Shown one piece after another: positions 43,455 to 54,444 of a DNA stretch of 64,000 nucleotides (position 1 is the first letter of the stretch; each line of letters begins with the position of its first letter). Position numbers and translations under genes: made by a program. Source of the DNA: Sciurus carolinensis (taxonomy: Eukaryota > Chordata > Mammalia > Rodentia > Sciuridae); the NCBI RefSeq assembly GCF_902686445.1, contig NC_062219.1, positions 142,396,057-142,460,056 of the forward strand, written 5' to 3'. Below the pieces are notes generated by a model. It saw only the letters and a list, made by a program, of their open reading frames with translations, was not told the DNA's origin and searched no databases.

Positions 43455-45288
43455 TTCTGATTTTTCTTGGTGCCCTAAGCAAATATATGTCTCTTTGTTA
43501 ACCTCGCACAGTGTTAAGATCTGAGTGTGAGGGTCTATTTTCTTCCAAACTCATTGTATAGCTATCCTATTGTACAATTTTTAATAGGTGAAATATGGGG
43601 AATATTCTCTACATAAAGATTTCTAGAGTGGAAATCACCCTAAGCTCACTGGGTAAGACATATCTACCCAGTTTACTAAGTCAAATGACAGTATAAGCCC
43701 TCTCTTCCTAAATGTTCTATAGGGTTCACATTGGAGCTCCTGGTGGCATTAGTTTTACTGACTGCCATGTACGATGGTGGTTGAACGGAAAGAGTGAACC
43801 ACCAAAATGGCAGAGCAAAATGGTAGCACACTGTGGTATATGGTATACGGAATCTTATAAAACAATTTTTTTTTTTTTTGGCCAGAAAGACCAAGTTGGG
43901 AGAGATGTAGATAGAGAATGATAGTTGTGAGCATTTACTCACTCACAAATCACATGGCAAGGATGAAGAGGTTGGTGAGGGCAAAGTAGGTAAATGTGGG
44001 ACTGTAAAAGAAAGTATTAAAATGATTTCTGACTTAGGATTTCTGACTTAATGATTTCTTGACTGTATGATGGGACAAAAACTAACATGCATTCAGTAGA
44101 AAGCACAGTTGGATTTTGAATTTGGATCTTTTTTTCTGTACTAGCAACATGAAGTCTGATCCTCTCTTGGGATCTTGAGTGGCAGTTGGAACTGCAGCTC
44201 ACTTGGTAGTGTAGGAGTATTCCGTGTATTTTCAAATGAAGATATTTTCAACTTAGCCTGGCTTTTTCTGGAATGCAAGGCCATTGGAAGCGAGGAGCAT
44301 CTGTACTTCACACAGTGTGGTGGTAAAAATATGCTAAGGAGTTGGAATGTTTAAATGAGCGGTGACAATTCTGTAGTGAATTATGGACTGGTGAAAATCA
44401 GGATGTTTAAGGAATTCTTGAAAGTAGCAGAGAGAGGTGTTTCACTTTCTTCCTAAAGTGGGTCTCTATGCAAGTCTCTGACATGGGATGCTAGGTCAGC
44501 CTGACCACAAGCCTTTTGGTTAATTGCATATGGCGACTCTCGCTGTGCAACGTGGGGCTGTTCTTGTGGGCCAGTTTGCAATTTACTGATATCTGACATA
44601 AGCAGCTTTCACATGGTGTTAAAACAGCCCAAGAAACACAATACCTCTCTGGATAGAACTGAGAGACTTCCCGTGACAGAAGCAAGCCCAGACACCTGAG
44701 GCAGGGGCTGCAGTTCACATGCAGTAATAGCTGTTTTTAAAACGTTCTGCTCTAAGTCTTTGAGTGCAATGACTGATTATTGGGTCAACAAACATGAAAA
44801 GCTTTGTTATCAGCCCAAGTTTGAACCAGAAGCAACATGTCTTTCATGAGCATTTAGGATGAAAGATGTAAAGAGTTTTTAAAAAGTTGATGTTAGTGAG
44901 TAACATTTGAGGGTCTTCATTATGTGTGTTTTGCCCTAAGAGAAAAGTGAGGCAGGAAGATCTGTGAAATACTACCCTTGATCTTTCTTCAACCTCAAGT
45001 TGGAATCCCTGCATTATTATCTTCATGTCTCCATTGCAAGAGGGGAGGCTGGGTTTCCAATAGGACTTACAAATCATAGATTAATAAGCCTGGATATGAT
45101 GTGGTAGAGTGGATATGGCTCAAGGAATACTTTTTTGAGTGATTTTGACTACATCCTCCCCTTTCCTAAAGTCCTTAAAATTCAGCAGTTCCTCATTATC
45201 TCTGGAATAGGCAGTCTCCTTGTCAGGACATATGATGCTTATGTCCACCTCTGCTACTGGCCCTTTGAGCTACTTCCAGTTCTCTGAA
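43455..45288. other. unassigned sequence
   Basis: No repeat recognised in 1.8 kb. A short 14-bp tandem (GATTTCTGACTTA twice, with a partial third) is at 44024-44064. A poly-T run lies at about 43866-43880. Frames at 43676-43942 (-) and 43712-43921 (+) lack a recognised family. Confidence 0.45.
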
Positions 45289-45290
45289 TG

Positions 45291-45357
<67 letters not shown>

Positions 45358-45360
45358 CCC
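45291..45360. repeat. (CT)n microsatellite, homopyrimidine
   Basis: 70 bases without a purine, mostly CT units. It directly precedes an antisense B1-ID SINE and may be its expanded tail-side flank. Confidence 0.97.
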
Positions 45361-45383
45361 GCCCCCTGGCCCCTCTCCCTCCT

Positions 45384-45576
45384 TCAGCACCAGGGATTTA
45401 ACACAGGGTTGCTTAACCACAGAGCCACATCCCCAGCCCTTTTTTATTTAGAGACAGGATCTCACTAAGTTGCTTAAGGCCTTGCTAAATGATTGAGGCT
45501 GGCTTTGAACTCTAGATCCTTCTGCCTCAGCCTCCAGAGCCGCTAGGATTACAGTTGTGTGCCACCTTGCCCAGCT
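45384..45576 (-). repeat. B1-ID dimeric SINE, antisense
   Basis: Antisense ID unit ('GCACCAGGGATTTAACACAGG', 'CCACAGAGCCACATCCCCAG') then the B1 unit ('GAGACAGGATCTCACTAAG', 'CTGCCTCAGCCTCCAGAGCC', 'TAGGATTACAGTTGTGTGCC'). Confidence 0.92.
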
Positions 45577-45594
45577 CCACATTCTCTTATAATG

Positions 45595-45880
45595 CCACAC
45601 CCTGGCAATGCTGTTTCCTCATTTTGGAACAGTATGTACCTCTCTGAGACACCACCCTCAACAATCTTTGGATCAGATTCTCCTCTGCCCTCTCTGCTTG
45701 ACTTTATTGTAGCACACCTCATGTCCTATTTAACTGACCTCCCAACTGATCTCTGAGATCCCAGAGGTGGGGAGGCAGGTGCTCTGTCATAAGCATCCCC
45801 GAGTCCACAGCACCTAGCCCCATACCCGCCACACGTTTAGTAACGTGTAGATGATTGCTTAATGACTGAATGGATGAGAT
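45595..45880 (+). repeat. L2 LINE 3' end
   Basis: 'GGCAATGCTGTTTCCTCATTTTGG', 'CTTGACTTTATTGTAGCACACC', 'GTCCACAGCACCTAGCCCC' and 'GATTGCTTAATGACTGAATGG' follow the L2 3' consensus to its tail. Confidence 0.8.
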
Positions 45881-45999
45881 TCACTGGACAGTGAAGGACA
45901 GGGAATTTTTCAGCAAAGGCACATCCCATATTTTCTCTGCCATAAGATAAATGCTGCCTAATGGTCCCTTTATAACAGATCTGCATAAAGATATATATA

Positions 46000-46313
46000 G
46001 TCAGCCCTCTGGTCCCTGGATTCCATGTCCACTGATTCAATCAACTATGGATGAAAAATATGTATATTTTAAAATTACATATCAAAAACAGACTTTTTTG
46101 GTCATTATTTGGTAAATAATATAGTGTAAGAGCTATTTATATTTGTATACATTTACTTTGTATTGGGTATTATAAGTAATCTAGAGATGATTTAAAGTGT
46201 ATGGGGGTGTTCATGCATCATATGCAAATACAGCACCATTCTGAATAAGGAACTTGGGCATCCGAGGGTTTCTGTTTCTGTGAAGGGGCCTCCTCAGATA
46301 TGGGGGTACAATG
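46000..46313 (-). repeat. MER2 (Tigger-derived MITE), antisense
   Basis: 'TCAGCCCTCTGGTCCCTGG', 'TGATTCAATCAACTATGGATG', 'GTATAAGCTT-free AT-rich centre', 'TTATAAGTAATCTAGAGATG' and 'CAGATATGGGGGTAC' follow MER2 nearly end to end. It lies next to a TA-rich target. Confidence 0.88.
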
Positions 46314-46384
46314 ATTCTAAAGCCCATTTTTTTTAAGACAAATGAAAAGAAAAAGTAAGATCAGAAGTGGTTCATACACTTCAG

Positions 46385-46435
46385 AAAAAGGAAGGGAGGG
46401 AGAGAGTGAGGGAGGAAAGGAGGAAGGGGGAGATT
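46385..46435. repeat. purine-rich simple repeat
   Basis: GGGA/GGAA units with one interrupting pyrimidine. Confidence 0.85.
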
Positions 46436-46439
46436 TTCA

Positions 46440-47915
46440 GGTGAAAGTCTACTTCAGGTGAAAGGGAGAGATGCTTGATGTTTTGTTCTGAGGCTTGGTC
46501 CATAAGCAAAAAGAAGAAAGTGACTGGAGCTTATGGCAGGTGGTGAAAAGGAACATTCTTTAGTCCCCAGACAGTAACAAGACAAGATCTGTGTTTCCTC
46601 CAGAAACCCTTTCTGAAGAGGCTCAGGGCGTTGGAGAGCTGCATTAGTCAATGGAAACCAAACTGAACCCAACACGGAGGGCCTGATTAATTAGTCAGTT
46701 TATTTCCCAACATCTCCCCAACACTGCCTTTTGATTTTTTAGAAATGAATAAGCTTTCTTATTCACGTCAGATGGACTTAATGTGCTGCACAGGTTGATG
46801 CCTCTCTTGGAAAACATCCCTTTTCTGCTTCCTCCCATTGCTGTGGAAAGCTCTGGGGAGAGGAACATGAGGACCAGAGGCCCTCCCAGGATGTGGGGGA
46901 GACATCAGGTGAGTGGCAGGTGCAGAGGCCTCGGCCAGGGCCTCCCAGCTGGGAGAGTGTTCCCTCCTGGCAGGGAAGGCTGTCTCTACTTGCTTCTCCC
47001 TGAGATTGCTCATCAAGCGTGGCTGGGGATTTTGGCAACCTGCAGCTGTGTTTAAGAGTGCATTTGCTTTATCTCCACATCCTTTGAGGATTTCATCACA
47101 GGCCATTTTATCTACTTTAATGAATGCTCTGGCAGTTTCCGAACACAGGCTGTGTCTGCATGCTCTGAATGGGATCACTGTCCCCATTGTTGGGGTTGAA
47201 TACATATATCCATATATCTCCACCTATCCATTTGCCATGTCTTTCCCTAGCATGGGTTTTCTATTTGTTCTCCAAACAAGGAAGGGAAAAAATTATAGAG
47301 AGAAGTGCTAACCATCAAATTTTACAATATTACTTAACGGACTAGGAAAATAAGGTATATAAAGTAGGACAACCTGGTAGCAAAACAGTTTGAACAAATT
47401 ACTACATATGCACATGAATATGATTTGGAAAAGAAATTAATCAGATGCATACTTATTGTTGATCATATTTATGCCTAGAGTGGAATGAAGAGGCATTTTT
47501 GCTGTATTTCTCACCTCCAACTGGTCTCCATCCCTGGTAACCAGAAGTCTGTTTGGGCTCTGCTCTGAACATGATATGCCCCAGGATCCAACCCCTCTGC
47601 TCTTCCCCCATCCTGATAAATACATTCACAAACAGACCAGAGACCTCAACGTCAAATCCAAGGATGGACATCCATAAACAGACCAAAGATAACTAAACGG
47701 AAACAGTCCAGATAGCTAAAATGCTTAGGACATACAGCCACATGGTGGAATTATAGTTGTTTCCCCTAGTGACCTCATGGCTGACTGGGGCTACAGTTTG
47801 CTGCTGCTGGTCTGTCCAGGGGAGAGAGGATCACACTGTCCAGTGCTGGACTGAGAAGTCAGTCCCCTGCCAGCTCCCCAGGTCCCCTCTGCAGAGGCAA
47901 CCTACTTTATCCATG
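46440..47915. other. unassigned sequence
   Basis: Contains opposing frames at 46768-47223 (-, 151 codons) and 46913-47311 (+, 132 codons) over the same DNA, with no recognised motif. No repeat identified. Confidence 0.45.
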
Positions 47916-47919
47916 TGCA

Positions 47920-48100
47920 CATGTACATTTCCTTCTTTACATAAATGGTCCTATTCTGTAAGGGTGGTTCTCCTGTGATTTTTCTCCCTTTGTTACAGAT
48001 GTCGAAGATGATTCCCCATTAGAATATACAAACCTGCTTCATTCATTTTGAGGACTGTGTGGTATTTCTTTAATGGATGTATTTTTTCTGCCCACTTTTA
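47920..48100 (-). repeat. possible old L1 fragment, antisense
   Basis: 'TTACATAAATGGTCCTATTC', 'TTAGAATATACAAACCTGC', 'CTTCATTCATTTTGAGGAC' and 'TCTTTAATGGATGTA' resemble the antisense 3' UTR of ancient L1M. Weak. Confidence 0.5.
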
Positions 48101-48104
48101 GTAA

Positions 48105-49220
48105 ATTCTCAGGCAACTTCCTCAATCAAAACCATTCCCAGAGTAATCCCTTCACAGCCTGGATGGGACTGAGCCTGTCCATTGCTCTTGATCTCATTTC
48201 TTTGCCACTTAATGTTGTTAGACATGTTTTAAACTTGGTGAAAACCTGGCTGTCCTCATTTTTCATAGGAGTGTCTAAAGCAGAATAGCCTATGTTTGGT
48301 GTGGGATCTACCCCTCTGGCTAACTGGGTTGAGCCAAAATAGTTGATAAACTATTTTCTCAAGTTTTTCTCCTCTAGTGAGCTAAGCTAGAAATGATCAA
48401 TTGGATGCAGGTTGGACCAGAGGAAATGTGAGATGACCCATGTCAATCAAACACTTGCTGTAGATAGTCATTCCCTTTCTGTGGCCATGTCTGAATTCAT
48501 TTCCTAAATGCTGTGGCACTGGATTTCACTTCGGATCTTCCTTCTTGCACTTGCCTTTCTTAAATTCTTGCCAAGACAACAGGGAAATGCTTTTTTTGGA
48601 AAAAAAAAAAAAAGACCATATTTACATTCCTAGTCTAATTTTCAAAAACAAGCTCATAAATCTATTCAGCTGTAACAGAATTATATCCTACCTAGTTCAT
48701 ACAGCTCATTCTGATTGTGAGCCTAAGGAGGTAAAGAACATGTCTAACTCACAATTTTTCACTTTGAATCTAAGAAGTTCTTTAAATATTAGCTCTGGCC
48801 ACAAGTTCAGGGCTTCTTCAGAAGCCACATTCATGTAGAACATCATTTGTAGTAGGTCTATAGCTTTCAAATAGGCCAGGAAGCACATGTCGTGATATAA
48901 ATCTCCTTCTCTTTTCAGAGTGCTGTGTCTTATGCATCCTTCAAACTCTGATTTCCTCTAAATAGTGTTCAACAATCTCCCCTGTTTGCATGAATATCTT
49001 TCTTTCCTTCTTCAAGAGCTGGCAATCTGTACCTCTGCTTAGCTCCTGTTTCCTTTGGCGTTATTTTAAGATATTGCTTCTGTGCCAGCTTCCTTTACTA
49101 AGACACCTTGGGAACAATAACTGAGTGTCTGGAACCCTCATTCACAGAGTAGAAGATCAGTCAATGTCTATAGGGTAAAGAAATAATCATCAGACATTCA
49201 GATTCTCAGAAAGTTAATTA
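48105..49220. other. unassigned sequence
   Basis: A poly-A run at about 48600-48614. Frames of 60 to 97 codons without motifs. No repeat recognised. Confidence 0.45.
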
Positions 49221-49224
49221 TAGT

Positions 49225-49400
49225 GTTTACTATGTGTATATCAACACCATCTAGAGAATTTTACATGAATTATCCCATATTGTTACAATACCTTTAGGTG
49301 AGAGGCATTGTTTTCATGCCCATTTCATATAAATAAAGACACAAAATTAATCTGGCTTCAGATGACGTATTCTTACACACTAAGGTAGCACCTCTTAATG
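49225..49400 (-). repeat. MIR SINE
   Basis: 'GTGTTTACTATGTGTATATC', 'TTTACATGAATTATCCCATATTG', 'TAGGTGAGAGGCATTG' and 'CCCATTTCATATAAATAAAGAC' follow antisense MIR. Confidence 0.8.
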
Positions 49401-49499
49401 AGGTCCAAACTCTTAAAATTGATTTTAAGTCATCAACATCGAAGTTTAATTAATTTGCAAGGTAGATGAAGTCAACAGCTTACTAACTGGGCTTCTTTG

Positions 49500-49850
49500 G
49501 GGTCTGTTTCAATAACCAGAGGAATCTTATTAAAACCCAATCAGTTCTTGGTCCAAAACCTTCTGGTGGGTTCTCATTTCACTAGAGTAAAAGTCAGAGT
49601 TCTTTGAATAACCCATAAAGCTAAGCAGTATCTTCCTCCAGCTGCACCCCTCTCTGACCTTCATCCTCCCCTCTGTTCTTTCTTCACTGAACTCCAGCCA
49701 TGTTTTTCTAAAAAGTTGGGCATGCTTCTGCCTCCTGCCTCTTTCCATTGGTCTTTCCCTTGTTTGGAACTCTTTCACAGATGCTTTTCATTTTCTTCAT
49801 ATTGTTTTTTAAAAGGACTCCTCCAAGTCTGCTGTCCATGAGGGGTTTGT
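49500..49850 (+). repeat. L2 LINE 3' region
   Basis: 'TATTAAAACCCAATCAGTTC', 'CACTAGAGTAAAAGTCAGAG', 'GAACTCCAGCCATGTTTTTC' and 'GGAACTCTTTCACAGATGC' appear in L2 consensus order. Confidence 0.85.
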
Positions 49851-49854
49851 GTCA

Positions 49855-50148
49855 GACTAGCCCATCCCCTGTAGCAATTAGAAAACTAGACTGGATATGT
49901 GAAGGTAAGAGAGTCTCAGGCAATGGAAAACATGGGAGAGGAGGGCATGAGCTTGTCCAGATGTGAACCTGTAGGTCTGTTCCACAGAACCAAGAAGTCA
50001 GGGACTAGAGTTTGTGGCAACTGAAATGACTGGAACTTGTGCAGACAGAAGGCCCTCAGTCTGCGTATGGGCATGGGGCCTCCTCTCTGAGTTCACAAGC
50101 AGGTCACCCAAGACTAACCCCATGCCAGCTGCTATGGGGTTGAGATTG
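49855..50148. other. unassigned sequence
   Basis: Nothing recognised. Confidence 0.5.
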
Positions 50149-50149
50149 A

Positions 50150-50350
50150 AACAGATAAAATAGACATTGAGTAGTTTGGAGGGTAAATATATGAGTGTTT
50201 AAATTTAAATTGACAAAAATAAGCAAAACTCAAAATTCTTATCATGCTGATCACACCCAAGTGTTCAATAGCCACATGTGATAGTGGCAGCCCTACTGGA
50301 CATAGAACACCTTCCTCACGGTGGGAGGTCCTGTTGAACAGTGTCCAGCA
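50150..50350. repeat. hAT-type MITE, second copy
   Basis: 'GTTTAAATTTAAATTGAC', 'AAGTGTTCAATAGCCACATGTG' and 'CCTACTGGACATAGAACACC' belong to the same family as 42548-42700, with an intact right half. Confidence 0.75.
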
Positions 50351-50389
50351 TTCAATCATAAATCACTAGACACGTCAACCAACAAACCA

Positions 50390-51860
50390 GGATAATAAAA
50401 AATGAGAGAAGTCAAAAGAGAAAAAACAAACCAAAACCAACATCAAACCTATAACAGATCAAATATTGGACTTTGGAAATAAAAGACTATAAAACCTACA
50501 TGTTTTGTTCAAGTAATTGGAACATATTCACTAATTAAAGATGATCCTAACGTGCAGATAGATAAGGCATTTTTTAGCAGAGAAATGGGAACCATAAAAA
50601 GAAACAAATGGAAATTCTAGAATTGCACAATTCCCCAAGTGAATCATTCACTGGAGGAGCTCACTAGCAGAGTGGAGATGTGGGAGATAGTGAAGTTGGA
50701 GACAGATCAGTAGAAATGATCAAAGCTGAGGAACAGAGAGAAAAAATATTAAGGAAAAATGAACAGAGGGTTGAAGAATTGCAGAACAATATCAAACAAT
50801 CTAACATATGTGTGATTGGTGTTCCAGAAAGAGAAGAAAGTGAGAGCAGAAAAAGTATCTGAAGAAATATTAGCCAAGAATTTCCCACATTCTTACACCA
50901 ATGGTTTAAAATTCAAGAAGCTCAAGCAGGATGGAGATAAAGAACATTCTATTTAGGTCTATCAGAACTGAGCTAATGAATACCCCAGGTGCAGGCAAAA
51001 TTCTGAGAGCAGTCAGAGAAGAAAGACTGTATAGTCGAGGCCAGACAGGGTGAAACAACATCTCTCAAGGGTTGAATCAGACATAGAATTCTGCACTGAG
51101 CAAAAGTCATCTTCTAATTGAAGGCAAAATGCAGACATTTTCAGATAAGCAAAACCTGAGATGATTCATGACCAGCAGATCTGAACTATAAGAAGTGCTA
51201 AAGGAAGCTTTTCTTTTAGCAAATAATACCAGCTAGAAACTACAGAAAAGATAGAGGAGAAATAATAAATAACAAAATAAATAAATTACAGCATATTCAT
51301 ACAATGGACTACTGCTCAGTTATTAAAAAAATGTAGCTGATGATAGATGTGATAACAAGGCTCAAGGTGACTACAAGAAGGCATACAAGTCCTGTAGGAT
51401 TCCATTTGTGTGGAATTCTCAAACAGGAGGTACTAATCTATAGTGAAGTAAATTGTAACTTTGGTAGCTTGGGTTGGGAGTGAGAGACTGAGTATAAAAG
51501 AGCAAGCGGGAGCTTTCTGGGGTGATGGAAATTTTCTATAGGTTGATCAAAATAGTGAATGCATACATATGTCAAAAGTCATCTACCAGCAGGGTGTGGT
51601 GGCACATGCCTGTAATCCCAGGGGTTAGGGAGGTAGAAGCAGAAGGATAGAAAGTTCAAAGTCAGCCTTAGCAACTAAGCAACTTAGTAAGACCCTGTTT
51701 CAAAATAAAAAAAGAAAAAGGGCTGGGGATGTGCTCAGTGGTTAGTACCCCTGGTTCAATCCCTGGTACCAAAAAAAAAAAAAAAAAAAAAAAGTCATTT
51801 ACCTGTGCACTTCAAATGTGTAAATTTTACAGCACATAAATTACAATAATGTTTTTATAA
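50390..51860 (+). repeat. HAL1 (half-L1) element
   Basis: Carries L1-ORF1-like sequence but no ORF2. The frame at 50680-50862 reads through '...IKAEEQREKILRKNEQ...' into 'NICVIGVPE', the hallmark of the L1 ORF1p coiled coil and RRM entry. It is followed by 'GCAGACATTTTCAGATAAGC' and 'AAGAAGTGCTAAAGGAAGC'. The 3' part with 'TTTCTGGGGTGATGGAAATTTTC' and 'TTCAAATGTGTAAATTTTACAG' is the HAL1 3' UTR. It ends in ATAAAACC. Multiple stops make it inactive. A SINE is inserted at 51588. Confidence 0.9.
51588..51789 (+). repeat. B1-ID dimeric SINE inside HAL1
   Basis: B1 unit ('GGTGTGGTGGCACATGCCTG', 'TAATCCCAGGGGTTAGGG'), ID unit ('GGGCTGGGGATGTGCTCAG') and a 23-base poly-A tail overlapping the duplication. 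Direct repeats AAAAGTCATCTACC (51574-51587) and AAAAGTCATTTACC (51790-51803) are the target-site duplication with one mismatch. Confidence 0.95.
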
Positions 51861-51884
51861 AACCTGAAAGAAGTTAACTTCTCA

Positions 51885-52110
51885 GTGAGTCTCTCCCTAA
51901 ATAGCCTATTTAAGCTATACCCCAACACTCCTTATCTTTAATCTCTCCCTAGCACGTATTTTCTAGCACACTAGATATTTATCTTTCCTTTTCCTAGGAT
52001 GAGCCTTCCATGTAAGCAAGTATTTTTACCTGTAATGCTCATTGCTGTGAACCTTATCACATGCCTGGTACATAGTATGTGCTCAACAGATCTTATGTGA
52101 GTACATAAAT
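51885..52110 (+). repeat. L2 LINE 3' end
   Basis: 'TAGCACACTAGATATTTATC', 'GAGCCTTCCATGTAAGCAAG', 'GCTCATTGCTGTGAACC' and 'GCCTGGTACATAGTATGTGC' match the L2 3' end. Confidence 0.75.
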
Positions 52111-52114
52111 GAAT

Positions 52115-54205
52115 TTGCTTTATCTAAGACTGAGTGGACAAGCTAAAATGACGCAATGCTAACATGCTGTGAAAGTTGAGATACCAGATTTTAGTCTAAC
52201 TAAGGCCAGAAACTTGAGCAAAAAAGACATTGGTCATGAACTAGACATGAGGGCCAGTAGCTGACATCTGTGTTAGCCGTATCTGCAAGGTTCTGAGATG
52301 AACTGTAGATGTTTACTATCAATATAACCACGGATATCTTTACTTACTCATTTAAAATAGGGGCATACAAGGGATTTGGGGTAGACGAGAGGAGAGAAGG
52401 GGAACTGGCTGGTAGGAGATGGGGTGAGCTGTCGGCTGTCCATCAGCTAGCAACCTACCACTCCAAGGCTCCATTTGGGTTCTTCCAGGGAATTAGTAAA
52501 TATAAACTCTTGAGAAGAGTGATCTCATGACACTCAAGGCTAGCTACAAAAATGTCTGAGATGCACTTGTAATAGACAATATTTAATTATGAATTTGGCC
52601 TCAGAGTGAGGTGTCACATTTAGCATCAGATTACAGACAGTTGAAAAAAGAAAAATTCACCTGGTCCCCTCCATCGGAAGAGCCACCCTACTGGAAATGT
52701 CTATCCTGGAGAGGGAGGGCACAGCCAGAGGCTCAGCAGGTAAACAGGAGAGCAGCAGCAGTATGGGAACACGCTTCCGAGTGCCACACCTTTCCAAAGG
52801 GAAGAGCCATCAGAATTCCGGGTTCCAGGTGACAGAACGTCTACTCCCAGAAAATAGTTGATGAAATAAGATTCCAGCCTACAAAGCCAAGTGGATGACT
52901 GGAGAGTGCCACCTCAATGTCACTTCCTCCCAGGAAACCTCTGATCTCTTCTGCATTGGGATGGCTTAGCCCACATTCCAACATGCACCCCGTCTGCCTG
53001 GGACGGTGTCCCGGCGCCTAGCCAGGCCTAGCCCTCAACTCCTTAACACGATGGTGACTATCAGCCCACGGAGTTCGGAAATTCAGAAAAAGATACCCTG
53101 TCTCTTTATTTTTACTATTATAAAAACAACAACATGTTTTTCATCCTCCTTTGCTTTCCACAGTTTTCCACTATTCCTCCCCCCAACCCCGCCCCTGCCA
53201 TTGGAGTCCGTATTCAAAAAAAAAAAAAAAAAAAACCCTGAGAATTGGGTCACAGGAGTGGAAGGAGAGTGGGAGTGTTCATACTTCTCATTCCAAGTCC
53301 TTCTGGCTTCTAGAATTATACATGCCCTAAGTCAGCCCTTTCAGCGCAAAGGAAAGGAATCTGGGGGAATTTTTGTGGAAGGAGAGAAGATACTAACAAG
53401 GAAAGATGTTTTCATAAAAGATCTTCTCGTCTGGAATAGGGTGACTAAGAAGGAGGCTTGGAAAGAGGAGGCAGGACTAGCAGGATGGGAAGAGGGTGAG
53501 AGTGAGTTTATAGAAACTGGAAGATTTTGAGGGAAGAGAGAGGGAAAAGCAATCCACCCCTGAGAACATTTCAGACTTCACAGGCAGGAACTGGGAGGAG
53601 GAGGGATGGAGAAGACAGGCTGATTAATACTTTGAACCTGAGCCAAGAAAATTAAGTAAGGAGAGACCATGGCATTTGTGACTTATTTTGCATGTAGATT
53701 GTATGTAGCTTTGGACAGCGAGAGGGAGTTTCAGGGTCTCAAATTACTGGTATGCAGCTATCTTGGTGTCCGAGGGTGAGCTGGAGAATGGAATACCAGG
53801 GTAGTAGATGTGGTGTGAGGTGTGTGTGTGCACACATGCGTGCATCTGGAGACCTCCTCCTGCCAACTTCAGCTCCTCCTGTGGAGCCAAGGTCTGTCCC
53901 CTCCCTGATGTCAAGCAACACTGGACTGTGGCCGCCTTTCCAGCTGAACCTCAGATCATCCCAGATGGATCCTGCTCCTAGTCCTGTCCTCCACTTCCAG
54001 AGACTTCCTGAAGGAGGGATTATCTTCTCATCAACAGGCCTTTCCTCTGATAGAAAGCCACAGTGTGACGTGCATTGTGCTGTAAATCTCAGTAGGGAAT
54101 AAATGGAGCAGCATTAGTGAAAGGAATTTTTAGCTGAGATCACAAGGCCAGGTAGTGTGACACTACCTGGAAGGGGTGTCAACAATTAGCAGACTCATCT
54201 CACAG
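52115..54205. other. unassigned sequence
   Basis: 2.1 kb with no recognised repeat. A poly-A run at about 53216-53235 sits inside a 174-codon plus frame (53006-53530) that is therefore unlikely to be coding. The plus frame 53752-54102 (116 codons) has no motif. Confidence 0.45.
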
Positions 54206-54209
54206 TACC

Positions 54210-54440
54210 TTCCCCGGGTTCATGCCCTGCAGTTTTGCTGGCCTCCTTGCTATTCCTCAAACACCTTCTGCACCTGCCTGAAGGCTCTGACCCTGTACCT
54301 CTAGGGACTTGGAGATCTCCTTATCTCAATTGTCTCCTGCACCACAACTTTAATCTTTTTTATGGCGTTTATTATTACCTGACCCTATCTGGTGCATCTT
54401 TTGTGTTTCCTCCAAGGGAGTTTTCTGCCCAGCCCTACTA
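54210..54440 (+). repeat. L2 LINE 3' region
   Basis: 'GCTGGCCTCCTTGCTATTCC', 'TCAAACACCTTCTGCACCTGCC' and 'GACTTGGAGATCTCCTTATC' follow L2 order. Confidence 0.75.
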
Positions 54441-54444
54441 TTCT

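Noticed and set aside
43676..43942. Opposing ORFs (88 and 69 codons), considered as processed pseudogene
   Set aside because: No match to any ribosomal or housekeeping protein I know, and the poly-T run does not pair with a clear mRNA body.
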